From positions 162,120 to 226,119 of the forward strand of contig NZ_VDGT01000011.1 of assembly GCF_006335015.1 (NCBI RefSeq): DNA of 64,000 bases, written 5' to 3'. The stretch comes from Streptomyces sedi. GTDB taxonomy: Bacteria > Actinomycetota > Actinomycetes > Streptomycetales > Streptomycetaceae. Below, piece by piece: positions 1 to 9,584 of this stretch. The number at the start of each line of letters is the position of its first letter. Within the stretch, counting starts at the first letter, position 1. The position numbers and the translations under genes were made by a program. The notes below the pieces were generated by a model, which did no database searches, was not told the origin of the DNA, and saw only the letters and a program-made list of their open reading frames with translations.

Positions 1-110
1 GCACTCATACCCAGTCACACCACGACCCAACCGAATATCTATGCATCTGTTGTGTGAACTTTGCATGATCGCCGGCCCATCGGCCGGTGATCGGGGCTAA
101 CCTCGATCAC

Positions 111-1310
111 GTGAGTGATCTGCTGTCCCCTGAGTCCACCCCCACGACGCTCGACGACGCGCTGCGTGCGGAACTCATCGCCTTCCGGCGCGACCTCCAC
201 CGTCACCCCGAGCTGGGTAACCAGGAGGTCCGCACCACCGCCGTGCTCAAGGACCGTCTGGAGCGTGCCGGTCTGGCCCCCCGCGTCCTCGACGTCGGCA
301 CGGGCCTGGTCTGTGACGTACGCCCACCCGGTGCCGAGGGGGAGATGCTCGCGCTGCGCGCCGACATCGACGCGTTGCCCATCCCGGACACCAAGACGGT
401 CCCGTACCGTTCCTCCGTCCCCGGCCGCGCCCACGCCTGCGGGCACGACGTGCACACCACGGTGGTCCTCGGCGCCGGCCTGGTGCTGGCGAGGCTGGCC
501 GCCGAGGGGCGGCTGACCCGCCCGGTGCGGCTGATCTTCCAGCCGGCCGAGGAGGTGCTGCCCGGCGGGGCGACGGACGCCATCGAGTCCCGCGTGCTGA
601 CCGGCGTCGGCCGCATCCTGGCCCTGCACTGCGACCCGAAGGTCGAGGCCGGCCGCATCGGCCTGCGCACGGGGGCGATCACCTCGGCCTGCGACCGCGT
701 CGAGGTCACCCTCGCCGGCCCCGGCGGTCACACCGCGCGCCCGCAGCTGACCACGGACCTGGTCACCGCCGCGGCCAAGGTCGTCACCGAGGTCCCCGCG
801 CTGCTCGGCCGCCGCGTCGACACCCGCGCCGGGCTCGCCATGACCTGGGGGCGGCTGACCACCGGCCACGCGCCGAACGTCATCCCACAGTCGGCCGAGC
901 TGTCCGGCACGATGCGCTGCCTGGACCTCGACACCTGGCGGCAGGCGCCCGACCTGGTGCACGCCGCGGTGGACGAGGTCGCCACGCTCTGGCGGGCCAA
1001 GTCGGAGATCCAGTACATCCGCGGCGTCCCCCCGGTGGTCAACGACCCGGGCTCCACCGCGCTGCTGGCCGAGGCGATGACCGCCAGGTTCGGCGCCGAG
1101 TCGGTGGAGTCCACCGAGCAGTCGCTGGGCGGCGAGGACTTCTCCTGGTATCTGGAGCAGGTGCCGGGCGCCATGGCCCGCCTCGGGGTCCGGCCGCGCG
1201 GGGACGCCTCGGGGGTCGTCAGGGACATCCACCAGGGCGACTTCGACGTCGACGAGCACGCCATCTCCGTCGGCGTCGACCTGCTGACGGCCGCGGCGCT
1301 CCTCGGCTGA
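111..1310 (+). CDS. M20-family amidohydrolase
   Basis: Cytosolic metal-dependent hydrolase of the M20 amidohydrolase group (hippurate hydrolase or N-acyl amino acid hydrolase type), expected to cleave an amide or N-acyl bond; the substrate cannot be read from sequence. The 399-residue product has family length. It carries HACGHDVH around residues 108-115 (metal ligands), PAEE around 145-148 (catalytic Glu) and GGEDFSWYLE near residue 340. I chose GTG at 111 because the N-terminus then matches family length; an in-frame GTG at 87 is possible and neither has a strong Shine-Dalgarno. A strong terminator follows, so it is transcribed separately from the nucleoside operon downstream. Confidence 0.85.
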   Translation: MSDLLSPESTPTTLDDALRAELIAFRRDLHRHPELGNQEVRTTAVLKDRLERAGLAPRVLDVGTGLVCDVRPPGAEGEMLALRADIDALPIPDTKTVPYRSSVPGRAHACGHDVHTTVVLGAGLVLARLAAEGRLTRPVRLIFQPAEEVLPGGATDAIESRVLTGVGRILALHCDPKVEAGRIGLRTGAITSACDRVEVTLAGPGGHTARPQLTTDLVTAAAKVVTEVPALLGRRVDTRAGLAMTWGRLTTGHAPNVIPQSAELSGTMRCLDLDTWRQAPDLVHAAVDEVATLWRAKSEIQYIRGVPPVVNDPGSTALLAEAMTARFGAESVESTEQSLGGEDFSWYLEQVPGAMARLGVRPRGDASGVVRDIHQGDFDVDEHAISVGVDLLTAAALLG

Positions 1311-1357
1311 GCCTCGGCTGAGCGGACGTACCTCGTGGATCACGGTCATGTCGTGGA

Positions 1358-1393
1358 CGGAAGGGCGCGGGCCTCTCGGCCCGCGCCCTTCCG
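1358..1393. terminator. Perfect hairpin after the amidohydrolase gene
   Basis: A 16-bp perfect inverted repeat (1358-1373 with 1378-1393) closes a TCTC loop. There is no U tract, as is usual for high-GC actinobacterial terminators. It separates the amidohydrolase from the BMP-led operon. Confidence 0.75.
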
Positions 1394-1494
1394 CGTCGGC
1401 CGCCGCGTGACATGGACCACCCGTCATCGTTGCCTCCACGTTGCCTTAACACCGATCTGATAACGGGCCCAAACGTGAGGCTGTCTCCCCTGTT

Positions 1495-1506
1495 CTACGC
1501 GCGTTA
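1495..1506. promoter_or_regulatory. Operator-like palindrome at the nucleoside importer promoter
   Basis: CTACGCGCGTTA matches 10 of 12 positions of the perfect palindrome CTACGCGCGTAG found upstream of add, deoC and the purine nucleoside phosphorylase. It overlaps a -10-like TACGAT at 1505-1510, a position suited to repression. The regulator is not shown by the sequence; the DeoR-type protein encoded at 37669-38610 is one candidate. Confidence 0.6.
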
Positions 1507-1562
1507 CGATCGGCCCAACAGCGCCGTAAGAGGCGCTTTCAAACCCGAAGGGATCGGTCCTC

Positions 1563-2597
1563 TTGCGCCGCGTATCGAGGTTCGCAGCAACGGTCGCCAT
1601 CGCCGCGACGCTGGCCCTGACGGCCAGCGCCTGTGGGGAGAGCTCGACCGAGTCCAATGACAACGAGGGGGACAAGGGCCCCGGCATCGCCTTCGACGTG
1701 GGCGGGCGCGACGACCACTCGTTCAACGAGTCGGCCGCGACCGGCGCCGACCGCGCGGGCGAGGAGCTGGGCGTCACCCCCGAGTTCCAGACCGCGCGCA
1801 GCGGCGAGACCAACGCCGACCGCGTGCAGCGCCTGACCGCGCTGGCCAACGAGGGCTACAACCCGGTCATCGGCGTCGGCTACCTCTACGGCGACTCGAT
1901 CCAGCAGGTCGCCGCCGACTTCCCGGACACCACCTTCGGCGTGGTGGACGCCGCCCCCGAGGGCGACAACGTCTACGGCATGGTCTTCGCCGAGCACGAG
2001 GTCTCCTACCTCGCCGGCGTCGCCGCCGCCCTGAAGAGCGAGACCGGCCGCGTCGGCTTCATCGGCGGTGTGGACAACCCGCTGATCCAGAAGTTCCAGG
2101 CCGGCTTCGTCCAGGGCGTCACCGAGACCGACCCGGACATCGACGTCGAGGTCGACTACCTCTACGCCGACGACGACCGCGGCTTCGCCGACCCGGCGAA
2201 GGCCAGCGAGAAGGCCAACGCCATGCTCGGCCGCGACGTCGACGTCATCTACACCGCCGCCGGCTCCTCCGGCAGCGGCTCGGTCGAGCAGGTCGCCGCC
2301 GTCGAGGGCGCCTGGGCGATCGGCGTCGACTCCGACCAGTACCAGCAGCCCGGGCTCGCCGAGTACCAGGACTCGATCCTGACCTCCGGCGTCAAGCGGG
2401 TCGACGTGGCCGTCGAGGACCTGATCACCGCCGTCCACAACGGCGAGGCCCCGTCCGGTGTCCACGAGTACACGCTGGCCGAGGACGGCGTCGAGCTGTC
2501 CACCTCCGGCGGGTTCATCGACGACATCCAGGGCGATATCGACGCCGCCACCCAGCGGATCATCGACGGCGAGACCACCGTCAGCGACACCCCGTGA
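1563..2597 (+). CDS. BMP-family nucleoside-binding lipoprotein
   Basis: Extracellular substrate-binding lipoprotein of the BMP (PnrA/TmpC/BmpA) family, which captures purine or pyrimidine nucleosides for an ABC importer. The TTG start gives a basic N-terminus, a hydrophobic stretch and a lipobox LTASAC with the lipidated Cys at residue 24; an acidic linker follows. The mature part has the family pattern, including IGVGYLYGDSIQQVAADFP and an ADEL-like EHEVSYLAGVAA segment. A GAAGGGA Shine-Dalgarno lies just upstream. It heads a run with an ATPase, two permeases, cdd and deoA, and its promoter carries the shared operator at 1495. Confidence 0.9.
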   Translation: MRRVSRFAATVAIAATLALTASACGESSTESNDNEGDKGPGIAFDVGGRDDHSFNESAATGADRAGEELGVTPEFQTARSGETNADRVQRLTALANEGYNPVIGVGYLYGDSIQQVAADFPDTTFGVVDAAPEGDNVYGMVFAEHEVSYLAGVAAALKSETGRVGFIGGVDNPLIQKFQAGFVQGVTETDPDIDVEVDYLYADDDRGFADPAKASEKANAMLGRDVDVIYTAAGSSGSGSVEQVAAVEGAWAIGVDSDQYQQPGLAEYQDSILTSGVKRVDVAVEDLITAVHNGEAPSGVHEYTLAEDGVELSTSGGFIDDIQGDIDAATQRIIDGETTVSDTP

Positions 2598-2894
2598 CAC
2601 CACGCCGGCGCCCGCGCCACCGCCCCGCGCCGGGGCGGACGGCGCGGGCGCCGGCAGGTTCCGGCAGCGTCCCGGCGCTGACCCGGTGCCGGCTCGGTGC
2701 CGACCCGGCGCCGACCGGCGGGGTGAACGAGCCCCGCTGAGCCGGCGTCACCCGCACCCGGTACCGTCTGCCCCACCCTTCCCACTCGACCCCGCACGGG
2801 GCCCCGCTCCTTCTCCCGAGGAGAGTGCGTCATCCCAGCCTCCAGCAGCCCGCCCCCGGCCGCCGGGGACGCCGGTACCCCCGACGTTCCCGCG

Positions 2895-4586
2895 GTGGCC
2901 CTGCGCGGCATCACCAAACGCTTCCCCGGCGTGGTCGCCAACCACGACATCGACATCACCGTCCGGCGCGGCACCGTGCACGCCCTGGTCGGGGAGAACG
3001 GCGCCGGCAAGTCCACCCTGATGAAGATCCTCTACGGGATGCAGCGCCCCGACGAGGGCACCATCGCCATCGACGGGGAGCAGGTCTCGTTCAAGGGCCC
3101 GGCCGAGGCCATCGCGCGCGGGATCGGCATGGTGCACCAGCACTTCATGCTGGCGGACAACCTGACCGTGTTGGAGAACGTGGTGCTCGGCGCCGAGAAG
3201 GCGCACGGCATCGGCGCGCGCGCCCGGCGCAGGATCGCCGAGCTCTCCGACACCTACGGGCTGAACGTCCGCCCCGACGCGCTCGTCGAGGACATCGGCG
3301 TCGCCGACCGGCAGCGCGTGGAGATCCTCAAGGTCCTCTACCGGGGCGCCCGCACCCTGATCCTGGACGAGCCGACGGCCGTGCTGGTGCCGCAGGAGGT
3401 GGACGCGCTCTTCCACAACCTGCGGGGGCTGACCGCCGAGGGGCTGACGGTGCTGTTCATCTCGCACAAGCTGGGCGAGGTGCTCTCCGTCGCCGACGCG
3501 ATCACCGTGATCCGGCGCGGCACCACGGTGGGCAGCGTGCTGCCGGCCGAGACGGACCCGAAGCGGCTGGCCGAGCTGATGGTCGGCAGTGAGCTGCCGA
3601 CGCCGGCCACCAGGGAGTCCACGGTCACCGACGAGCCGATGCTCACGGTCTCCGGGCTGCATCTGTCGGGCACCGACTCGGACGGGCTGCGCCGCGAGGT
3701 GCTGGCCGACATCGACTTCACCATCCACCGCGGCGAGGTCATGGGCATCGCCGGCGTGGAGGGCAACGGCCAGGCCGAGCTGGTCGAGGCCGTGATGGGC
3801 ATCCGCACCCCGGACGGCGGGTCGGTGACGCTGGACGGCGAGGAGATCTCCACCGCCTCGACCCGGCGCCGCCGCGAGGCGGGCATCGGCTACGTTCCCG
3901 AGGACCGGCACCGGCACGCGTTGCTGCTGGACGCGCCGCTCTGGGAGAACCGGATGCTGGGCCATGTCACGGAGCCCCCCAACTCGCGGGGCCCGTGGCT
4001 GACCGGCGGTCAGGCCAGGGCCGACACCCGGCGCATCGTCGAGGAGTACGACGTGCGGACCCCGGGCATCGAGGTCACGGCCGGTTCGCTCTCCGGCGGC
4101 AACCAGCAGAAGCTGATCGTGGGCCGCGAGATGAGCCACCAGCCGAAGGTGCTGATCGCCGCGCACCCCACCCGGGGCGTGGACGTCGGCGCGCAGGCGC
4201 AGATCTGGGACGAGATCCGCCGCGCCCGGCACGAGGGCCTGGCGGTGCTGCTGATCTCCGCCGACCTGGACGAGCTGATCGGCCTCTCCGACAGCCTGCG
4301 CGTGATGTACCGGGGCCGGCTGGTCGCGGACGCCGATCCGGCGACCATCACCCCCGAGGAGCTGGGCACCGCGATGACGGGAACGGCCAGCGGCCATCTC
4401 ACCGCCGAGGGCGCGGAGACGGCGGAGCCCGCCGAGCCCGCCGATGCGGCCGAACCCGCCGAGCCCGCCGACTCCTCCGGGGCCGCCGAAGGCTCGGGAG
4501 CGGTCGCCGAGACCACCGAGAACGACACCCCGGCCGACGGTTCCGGGACCCCCGACGGGAACGACGCCGAGGGAGGTGCCCGGTGA
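2895..4586 (+). CDS. Nucleoside ABC transporter ATP-binding protein (two NBDs)
   Basis: Energises the importer. The protein has two fused nucleotide-binding domains, as in sugar and nucleoside importers of the RbsA/NupA type. The first has Walker A GENGAGKST at residues 33-41 and Walker B ILDEPTAVL; the second has the degenerate P-loop GVEGNGQ, the signature LSGGNQQK and AHPTRGVDVG. An Ala/Glu/Pro/Asp-rich tail of about 60 residues follows. The GTG at 2895 is the first standard in-frame start but has no Shine-Dalgarno. A GAGGAG at 2818-2823 instead points to GTC-ATC at 2829-2834, so the true start may be non-canonical and 21-22 residues upstream. Its stop overlaps the next gene by 4 bases. 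Confidence 0.9.
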   Translation: MALRGITKRFPGVVANHDIDITVRRGTVHALVGENGAGKSTLMKILYGMQRPDEGTIAIDGEQVSFKGPAEAIARGIGMVHQHFMLADNLTVLENVVLGAEKAHGIGARARRRIAELSDTYGLNVRPDALVEDIGVADRQRVEILKVLYRGARTLILDEPTAVLVPQEVDALFHNLRGLTAEGLTVLFISHKLGEVLSVADAITVIRRGTTVGSVLPAETDPKRLAELMVGSELPTPATRESTVTDEPMLTVSGLHLSGTDSDGLRREVLADIDFTIHRGEVMGIAGVEGNGQAELVEAVMGIRTPDGGSVTLDGEEISTASTRRRREAGIGYVPEDRHRHALLLDAPLWENRMLGHVTEPPNSRGPWLTGGQARADTRRIVEEYDVRTPGIEVTAGSLSGGNQQKLIVGREMSHQPKVLIAAHPTRGVDVGAQAQIWDEIRRARHEGLAVLLISADLDELIGLSDSLRVMYRGRLVADADPATITPEELGTAMTGTASGHLTAEGAETAEPAEPADAAEPAEPADSSGAAEGSGAVAETTENDTPADGSGTPDGNDAEGGAR

Positions 4587-5710
4587 AGGCGGGCGGCTTT
4601 CTGACCGAGGAGCGCCGCGAGAAGCTGGTGCTGGGCGGTGCCGCGCCACTGCTGGCGCTGGTCACCGCGATGGCCATCACCTCGCTGGTGATGCTGTTGA
4701 CGGGCGACAACCCGTTCACCGCCTTCTCCGTGATGCTCGACTTCGGCATCAAGAGCGACAGCCAGGTCTGGATCCTCAACAAGGCGATCCCGTACTACCT
4801 GTCGGCGGTGGCCGTGGCCATCGGCTTCCGGATGAACCTCTTCAACATCGGGGTCGACGGGCAGTACCGGGTCGCCGCGTTCTTCGCCGCCGTGGTCGGC
4901 GGGGCGCTGAGCCTGCCGGGCTTCGTGCAGATCCCGGTGATCCTGCTCGTCGCGATGGTCTGCGGCGGCATCTGGGCCGGCATCGCCGGCTACCTCAAGG
5001 CGACCAGGGGCGTCAGCGAGGTGATCACCACCATCATGCTGAACTTCATCGCCGGCTCGCTGATCGCCTACTTCCTGAAGGAGGGGCGGCTCGCCGAGCG
5101 CGAGGGCAACATCGTGCACACCCCGGACATCCCGGGGTCGAGCCACTTCTTCGAGTTCGCCACCAGCGTCCAGCCGATCCACGGCACGGTGCTGCTCGCG
5201 CTGCTGATCGGCGTGGCCTACTGGTTCGTGCTCAGCCGCACCCGCTTCGGCTTCGACCTGCGGGCCGTGGGCCGCTCCGAGTCGGCGGCCGAGGCCAGCG
5301 GCGTGAGCGTGACCCGCACCGTGGTCACCGCGATGCTGCTGTCCGGCGCGGTCGCCGGCCTGGTGGGTATGCCCACGCTGCTCAACGAGTCGGGCAACTA
5401 CGGCAACGACTTCCCCGAGGGCCTCGGCTTCACCGGCATCGCCATCGCGCTGCTGGGCCGCAACCACGCGATCGGCATGGGCTTCGCCGCGCTGCTGTGG
5501 GCGTTCCTGGAGAGGACCGGCACACAGCTGGAGTTCGAGGGCTTCGACCAGGAGATCGTCGGCGTGATGCAGGGCATCATCGTGCTCTCCGTGGTCGTCG
5601 CCTACGAGCTGGTCCGCCGCTGGGGCGTCCGCCGCCAGCAGCGTCTGGTCGGCGAGAAGCTCGCCCGGGCCCGCAAGAGCGACAACGACCAGGCGGAGGT
5701 GTCCGCGTGA
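4583..5710 (+). CDS. Nucleoside ABC transporter permease 1
   Basis: Inner-membrane permease of the BPD_transp_2 (LivM/RbsC-like) family, 375 residues with about ten hydrophobic segments. The conserved cytoplasmic coupling region reads SRTRFGFDLRAVGRSESAAEASGV. The GTG start overlaps the ATPase stop in a GTGA pair and has GGGAGG 7 bases upstream, so a much longer in-frame reading upstream is not the real start. It pairs with the second permease to form the channel for BMP-delivered nucleosides. The Lys/Arg-rich C-terminus (RQQRLVGEKLARARKS) is probably cytosolic. Confidence 0.9.
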   Translation: MKAGGFLTEERREKLVLGGAAPLLALVTAMAITSLVMLLTGDNPFTAFSVMLDFGIKSDSQVWILNKAIPYYLSAVAVAIGFRMNLFNIGVDGQYRVAAFFAAVVGGALSLPGFVQIPVILLVAMVCGGIWAGIAGYLKATRGVSEVITTIMLNFIAGSLIAYFLKEGRLAEREGNIVHTPDIPGSSHFFEFATSVQPIHGTVLLALLIGVAYWFVLSRTRFGFDLRAVGRSESAAEASGVSVTRTVVTAMLLSGAVAGLVGMPTLLNESGNYGNDFPEGLGFTGIAIALLGRNHAIGMGFAALLWAFLERTGTQLEFEGFDQEIVGVMQGIIVLSVVVAYELVRRWGVRRQQRLVGEKLARARKSDNDQAEVSA

Positions 5711-6990
5711 CCGCCCTGACCACCCTCGCCGAACGGTTCCGCCCGGGTGCCCCGGGCCAGGGGCGGCGCGGCCTGACCTACCCGAAGGCGCTGCTGCTGG
5801 TCGCCGGCGCGCTCTTCCTGCTCTCGGTGGTCCGCATGATCACCGACGAGAACAGCCTCACCGCGACCGACCAGTGGGTCTCCGCGATGACCTTCGCCGT
5901 GCCGATCGGCCTCGCCGGCCTCGGCGGGCTCTGGGCGGAACGCGCGGGCGTGATCAACATCGGCCTTGAGGGCATGATGATGCTCGGCCTCTTCGCCGCC
6001 GGCTGGATCGGCTGGCAGCACGGGCCGTGGGCGGCCGTCGCCGCCGGCATCGTGGGCGGCGCGCTGGGCGGTCTTGTGCACGCGCTGGCCACCGTCACCT
6101 TCGGCGTCGACCACATCGTCTCCGGTGTGGCGATCAACATCCTGGCGCTGGGCGTCGTGCAGTTCCTCGCCAAGCAGTGGTTCGGCAACGAGGGCAGCGC
6201 CGCCGCCGACGCCGGGGGCAACGACAAGCAGTCCCCGCCGATGGACCGCATCGAACCGTTCAGCGTGCCGGGGCTCTCCGACTGGCTGGGCGACCTGGCG
6301 GGGCAGCGGTGGTTCCTGATCTCGGACGCGGCGGGCGTGCTGCGCGCGCTGGTGCACAACGTGTCCTGGCTGACGGTCGTGGCCGTGCTGCTCTTCGTCG
6401 GCACCTATCTGCTGCTGTGGCGCACCTCGTTCGGCCTGCGGCTGCGTTCCTGCGGCGAGAACCCGCAGGCCACCGAGTCGCTCGGGGTCAACGTCTACCT
6501 CTACAAGTACGTGGCGCTGATCGTGTCCGGCGCGCTGGCGGGGCTGGGCGGCGCCTATCTCGCGGTGCTGATCCGGATGTACCAGGACGGGCAGACCGGC
6601 GGGCGCGGCTACCTCGGCCTGGCCACCATGATCTTCGGCAACTGGCGCCCGGGGGGCGTCGCCGCCGGCGCCGGCCTCTTCGGCTTCATGGACGCGCTCC
6701 AGACCCGGGGCGGCGGCGCGGTGGTCCACGCGACGCTGCTGCTCTTCGCCCTGGTGCTGCTCGGCCTCGCGGTCTGGCAGTACCTCAGGGGCCGCCGGGT
6801 GGTGGCGGCGGCGCTGGCCGGCACGGCCGTGCTGCTGTGGGCCTGGTACCAGGCCACCGACACCATGCCGCTGGAACTGGTCACCGCCAGCCCCTATCTG
6901 ACGACCCTGCTGGTGCTGACGCTCTTCGCGCAGCGATTGCGCACGCCACGGGCGGTCGGCAAACCGTATCGACGAGGACAGGACAGTTGA
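5707..6990 (+). CDS. Nucleoside ABC transporter permease 2
   Basis: Second permease of the importer, 427 residues, same BPD_transp_2 family. It contains the typical AERAGVINIGLEGMMMLGLF segment near the N-terminus and the coupling motif RTSFGLRLRSCGENPQATES. It begins with GTG inside the stop of permease 1 (GTGA), with GGAGG upstream, so the two are translationally coupled. The C-terminal quarter adds two or three extra hydrophobic helices. It ends in a TTGA overlap with cdd. Confidence 0.9.
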   Translation: MTALTTLAERFRPGAPGQGRRGLTYPKALLLVAGALFLLSVVRMITDENSLTATDQWVSAMTFAVPIGLAGLGGLWAERAGVINIGLEGMMMLGLFAAGWIGWQHGPWAAVAAGIVGGALGGLVHALATVTFGVDHIVSGVAINILALGVVQFLAKQWFGNEGSAAADAGGNDKQSPPMDRIEPFSVPGLSDWLGDLAGQRWFLISDAAGVLRALVHNVSWLTVVAVLLFVGTYLLLWRTSFGLRLRSCGENPQATESLGVNVYLYKYVALIVSGALAGLGGAYLAVLIRMYQDGQTGGRGYLGLATMIFGNWRPGGVAAGAGLFGFMDALQTRGGGAVVHATLLLFALVLLGLAVWQYLRGRRVVAAALAGTAVLLWAWYQATDTMPLELVTASPYLTTLLVLTLFAQRLRTPRAVGKPYRRGQDS

Positions 6991-7397
6991 CGACCGCATC
7001 CACGCCCGACTGGGCGGCGCTGCGCGCGGCGGCCCGGGACGCGATGTCCCGGGCCTACGCCCCCTACTCGAAGTACCCGGTGGGCGCCGCCGCCCTGGTC
7101 GACGACGGCAGGACCGTGGTCGGCTGCAACGTGGAGAACGCCTCCTACGGCCTGGGCCTGTGCGCCGAGTGCGGGCTGGTCTCCGCGCTGCACGCCTCGG
7201 GCGGCGGGCGGCTGACCCACTTCACCTGCTGCGACGGCGCGGGGGAGCTGATCACCCCGTGCGGGCGCTGCCGTCAGCTGCTGATGGAGCACGGCGGCCC
7301 GACGCTGCTGGTCGACCTGCCGGAAGGGCCCCGGCCGCTGGGCGAACTGCTGCCGCTGGCCTGGGACTTCGACGACCGGGCCGAGCGCACCTCCTGA
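6987..7397 (+). CDS. cdd: Cytidine deaminase
   Basis: Deaminates cytidine and deoxycytidine to uridine and deoxyuridine. The 136-residue length fits the homotetrameric class. Zinc ligands are visible as Cys59 and the PCGRC pair Cys92/Cys95, with the proton-shuttle Glu61 in CAECG. The start is TTG, overlapping the permease stop by 4 bases. Co-transcription with the importer and deoA makes this a pyrimidine nucleoside salvage unit. Confidence 0.95.
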   Translation: MTTASTPDWAALRAAARDAMSRAYAPYSKYPVGAAALVDDGRTVVGCNVENASYGLGLCAECGLVSALHASGGGRLTHFTCCDGAGELITPCGRCRQLLMEHGGPTLLVDLPEGPRPLGELLPLAWDFDDRAERTS

Positions 7398-7445
7398 CCC
7401 CTCAACCGTTCACCCATCCCTCACGAGCACGGACGCGCACCTGAC

Positions 7446-8735
7446 ATGGACGTCATCTCGATCATCCGCACCAAACGCGACGGCGGGGCGCTCAGCGACG
7501 CCCAGATCGACTGGGCGGTGGCCGCCTACACCTCGGGGGAGGTCGCCGACGAGCAGATGTCGGCGCTGGCCATGGCCATCCTGCTGAACGGGATGGAACG
7601 CCGCGAGATCGCCCGCTGGACGGCGGCGATGATCGCTTCGGGGGAGCGGATGGACTTCGGTTCGCTCGCCCGCCCCACCGCCGACAAGCACTCGACGGGC
7701 GGCGTCGGCGACAAGATCACGCTGCCGCTGGCGCCGCTGGTCGCCGCCTGCGGCGCGGCCGTGCCCCAGCTCTCGGGGCGCGGGCTCGGCCACACCGGCG
7801 GCACCCTCGACAAGCTGGAGTCCATCCCCGGCTGGCGGGCCTCCCTGGACAACGCCGAGATGCTGCGGGTCCTCGACGAGGTGGGCGCCGTGATCTGCGC
7901 GGCGGGCGACGGGCTGGCGCCGGCCGACCGGAAGCTGTACGCGCTGCGGGACGTCACGGGCACCGTGGAGTCGCTGCCGCTGATCGCCTCCTCGATCATG
8001 TCGAAGAAGATCGCCGAGGGCACCGGCTCGCTGGTGCTCGACGTCAAGGTCGGCTCGGGCGCCTTCATGAAGACCCTCGACGACGCGCGGGCGCTGGCCG
8101 AGACCATGGTGGGTCTCGGCACCGACCACGGGGTGCGGACGGTGGCGCTGCTGACCGACATGTCGACTCCGCTGGGACGCACGGCGGGCAACGCGCTGGA
8201 GGTGCGCGAGTCCGTCGAGGTGCTGGCGGGCGGCGGGCCGCGTGACGTGGTGGACCTGACGCTGGCGCTGGCCAGGGAGATGCTGGACGCGGCCGGGCTG
8301 CCGGACGCCGACCCGGCGCGGGCGCTGGCCGACGGCTCTGCGATGGACCACTGGCGGCGCATGATCGCCGCCCAGGGCGGTGACCCGGACGCGCCGCTGC
8401 CGGTGGCGCGCGAGCGCCACGTGGTGCCGGCGCCGGCGGGCGGGGTGCTGGCGAAGCTCGACGCCTACGCCGTCGGCCTGGCCGCCTGGCGGCTGGGCGC
8501 GGGCCGCGCCCGCAAGGAGGAGAGCGTGCAGGCGGCAGCCGGCATCGAACTCCACGCCAAGCCCGGCGAGTCGGTCGCCGAGGGCGCCCCGCTGCTGACC
8601 CTGCACACCGACACCCCCGAGCGGTTCGAGGCCGCGCTGGAGGCGCTGACCGGCGACGCGATCAGCGTCGTCCCCGCCGAGGAGGCCGCCGCGCTGGCGC
8701 CGCCGCCCCCCACCGTGCTGGACCGCGTCTCCTGA
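7446..8735 (+). CDS. deoA: Thymidine phosphorylase
   Basis: Cleaves thymidine or deoxyuridine with phosphate to the base plus 2-deoxyribose-1-phosphate. The 429-residue length is typical of the pyrimidine-nucleoside phosphorylase family. The phosphate-binding signature KHSTGGVGD is at residues 81-89, followed by the family signature LSGRGLGHTGGTLDKLESIPG (split across 130-150), and SIMSKKIAEG further on. It lies 48 bases after cdd and ends the operon; a GC-rich hairpin follows. Confidence 0.95.
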   Translation: MDVISIIRTKRDGGALSDAQIDWAVAAYTSGEVADEQMSALAMAILLNGMERREIARWTAAMIASGERMDFGSLARPTADKHSTGGVGDKITLPLAPLVAACGAAVPQLSGRGLGHTGGTLDKLESIPGWRASLDNAEMLRVLDEVGAVICAAGDGLAPADRKLYALRDVTGTVESLPLIASSIMSKKIAEGTGSLVLDVKVGSGAFMKTLDDARALAETMVGLGTDHGVRTVALLTDMSTPLGRTAGNALEVRESVEVLAGGGPRDVVDLTLALAREMLDAAGLPDADPARALADGSAMDHWRRMIAAQGGDPDAPLPVARERHVVPAPAGGVLAKLDAYAVGLAAWRLGAGRARKEESVQAAAGIELHAKPGESVAEGAPLLTLHTDTPERFEAALEALTGDAISVVPAEEAAALAPPPPTVLDRVS

Positions 8736-8757
8736 CCCGAAGCCCGTGGCGACGCCG

Positions 8758-8782
8758 CCGGCCGCGCCCCCCGCGCGGCCGG
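8758..8782. terminator. Hairpin between deoA and the AhpD-like gene
   Basis: CCGGCCGCG (8758-8766) pairs with CGCGGCCGG (8774-8782) around a C-rich 7-base loop. It sits between convergent genes and could terminate both transcripts. Confidence 0.5.
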
Positions 8783-8857
8783 TGACGCCCCGTCTGGCGT
8801 CGCGCTTCCGGAACGGCGTCCTGCCTGGCCGGTCAACGCCCGGCCGGACGCGCCCCC

Positions 8858-9331
8858 TCAGCCGAACTGCCCCGGCTGGTAGTCGCCGGCCGGCTGCCGC
8901 ACGATCACGTTGAGCCTGTTGAACGCGGACATCACGGCGATCAGCGAGACGAGCGCCGTCAGCTCGTCCTCGGTGAAGTGACGCGCCGCCTCCTCCCAGA
9001 CGGCGTCGGGGACGCCGCCGGCCGCGTCCGCGATCCTGGTGCCCTCCTCGGCCAGCGCCAGCGCGGCGCGCTCCGCGTCGCTGAAGACCGTGGCCTCGCG
9101 CCAGACCGCGATCAGGTGCATCCGCGCGTCGCTCTCGCCGGCCGCCCCCGCCTCCTTGGTGTGCATGTCGACGCAGTAGCCGCAGCCGTTGATCTGACTG
9201 ACCCGGATCTTCACCAACTCCTGGGTCACCGGGGAGAGTCCCGACTCGCCCACCGCCTGCGCCGCTCCGACCAGCTGCCGGACCACCTTGCCGGCCAGCT
9301 TGCTCTCCTGGACGTTGATGCGTGCCTTCAT
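8858..9331 (-). CDS. AhpD-like carboxymuconolactone decarboxylase family protein
   Basis: Small 157-residue alkylhydroperoxidase-like protein. The redox motif is present as Cys50-Gly-Tyr-Cys53 with His57 (CxxCxxxH), preceded by a family-typical LVKIRVSQINGC stretch. Members reduce peroxides or act as thiol oxidoreductases in the cytosol; the partner here is unknown. The ATG has a GAAGGAG Shine-Dalgarno 7 bases upstream. It is a single-gene unit, convergent with deoA. Confidence 0.88.
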   Translation of the reverse strand: MKARINVQESKLAGKVVRQLVGAAQAVGESGLSPVTQELVKIRVSQINGCGYCVDMHTKEAGAAGESDARMHLIAVWREATVFSDAERAALALAEEGTRIADAAGGVPDAVWEEAARHFTEDELTALVSLIAVMSAFNRLNVIVRQPAGDYQPGQFG

Positions 9332-9584
9332 CACGGGGCTCCTTCGCCGCTTCCGCACTGCCGTCGCTGTCGACGCCTTCACTCTTATGACGCTGCGACC
9401 CACGAGGATGTGACGTCCCCCGCTGTGACCCACGTCTCGGGCTGTAGCACGCGCCCGACCGCGCGCCCCCTCAACGCCCGCGCGCCCCTCGACCACCCCG
9501 GCGCACGCCCGCGCCCGTTGAGCGGCGAGGACCCCGGCGCTTTGCCCAACCGTCGCGTGCGCGCCGTCCGGTATGCCGGATTCC

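Noticed and set aside
39..1439. Long minus-strand reading frame across the first amidohydrolase
   Set aside because: It is a GC-skew shadow: composition is Gly/Asp/Val/Arg rich with no domain, it lies antisense to a clear M20 gene, and similar shadows accompany nearly every gene in the window.
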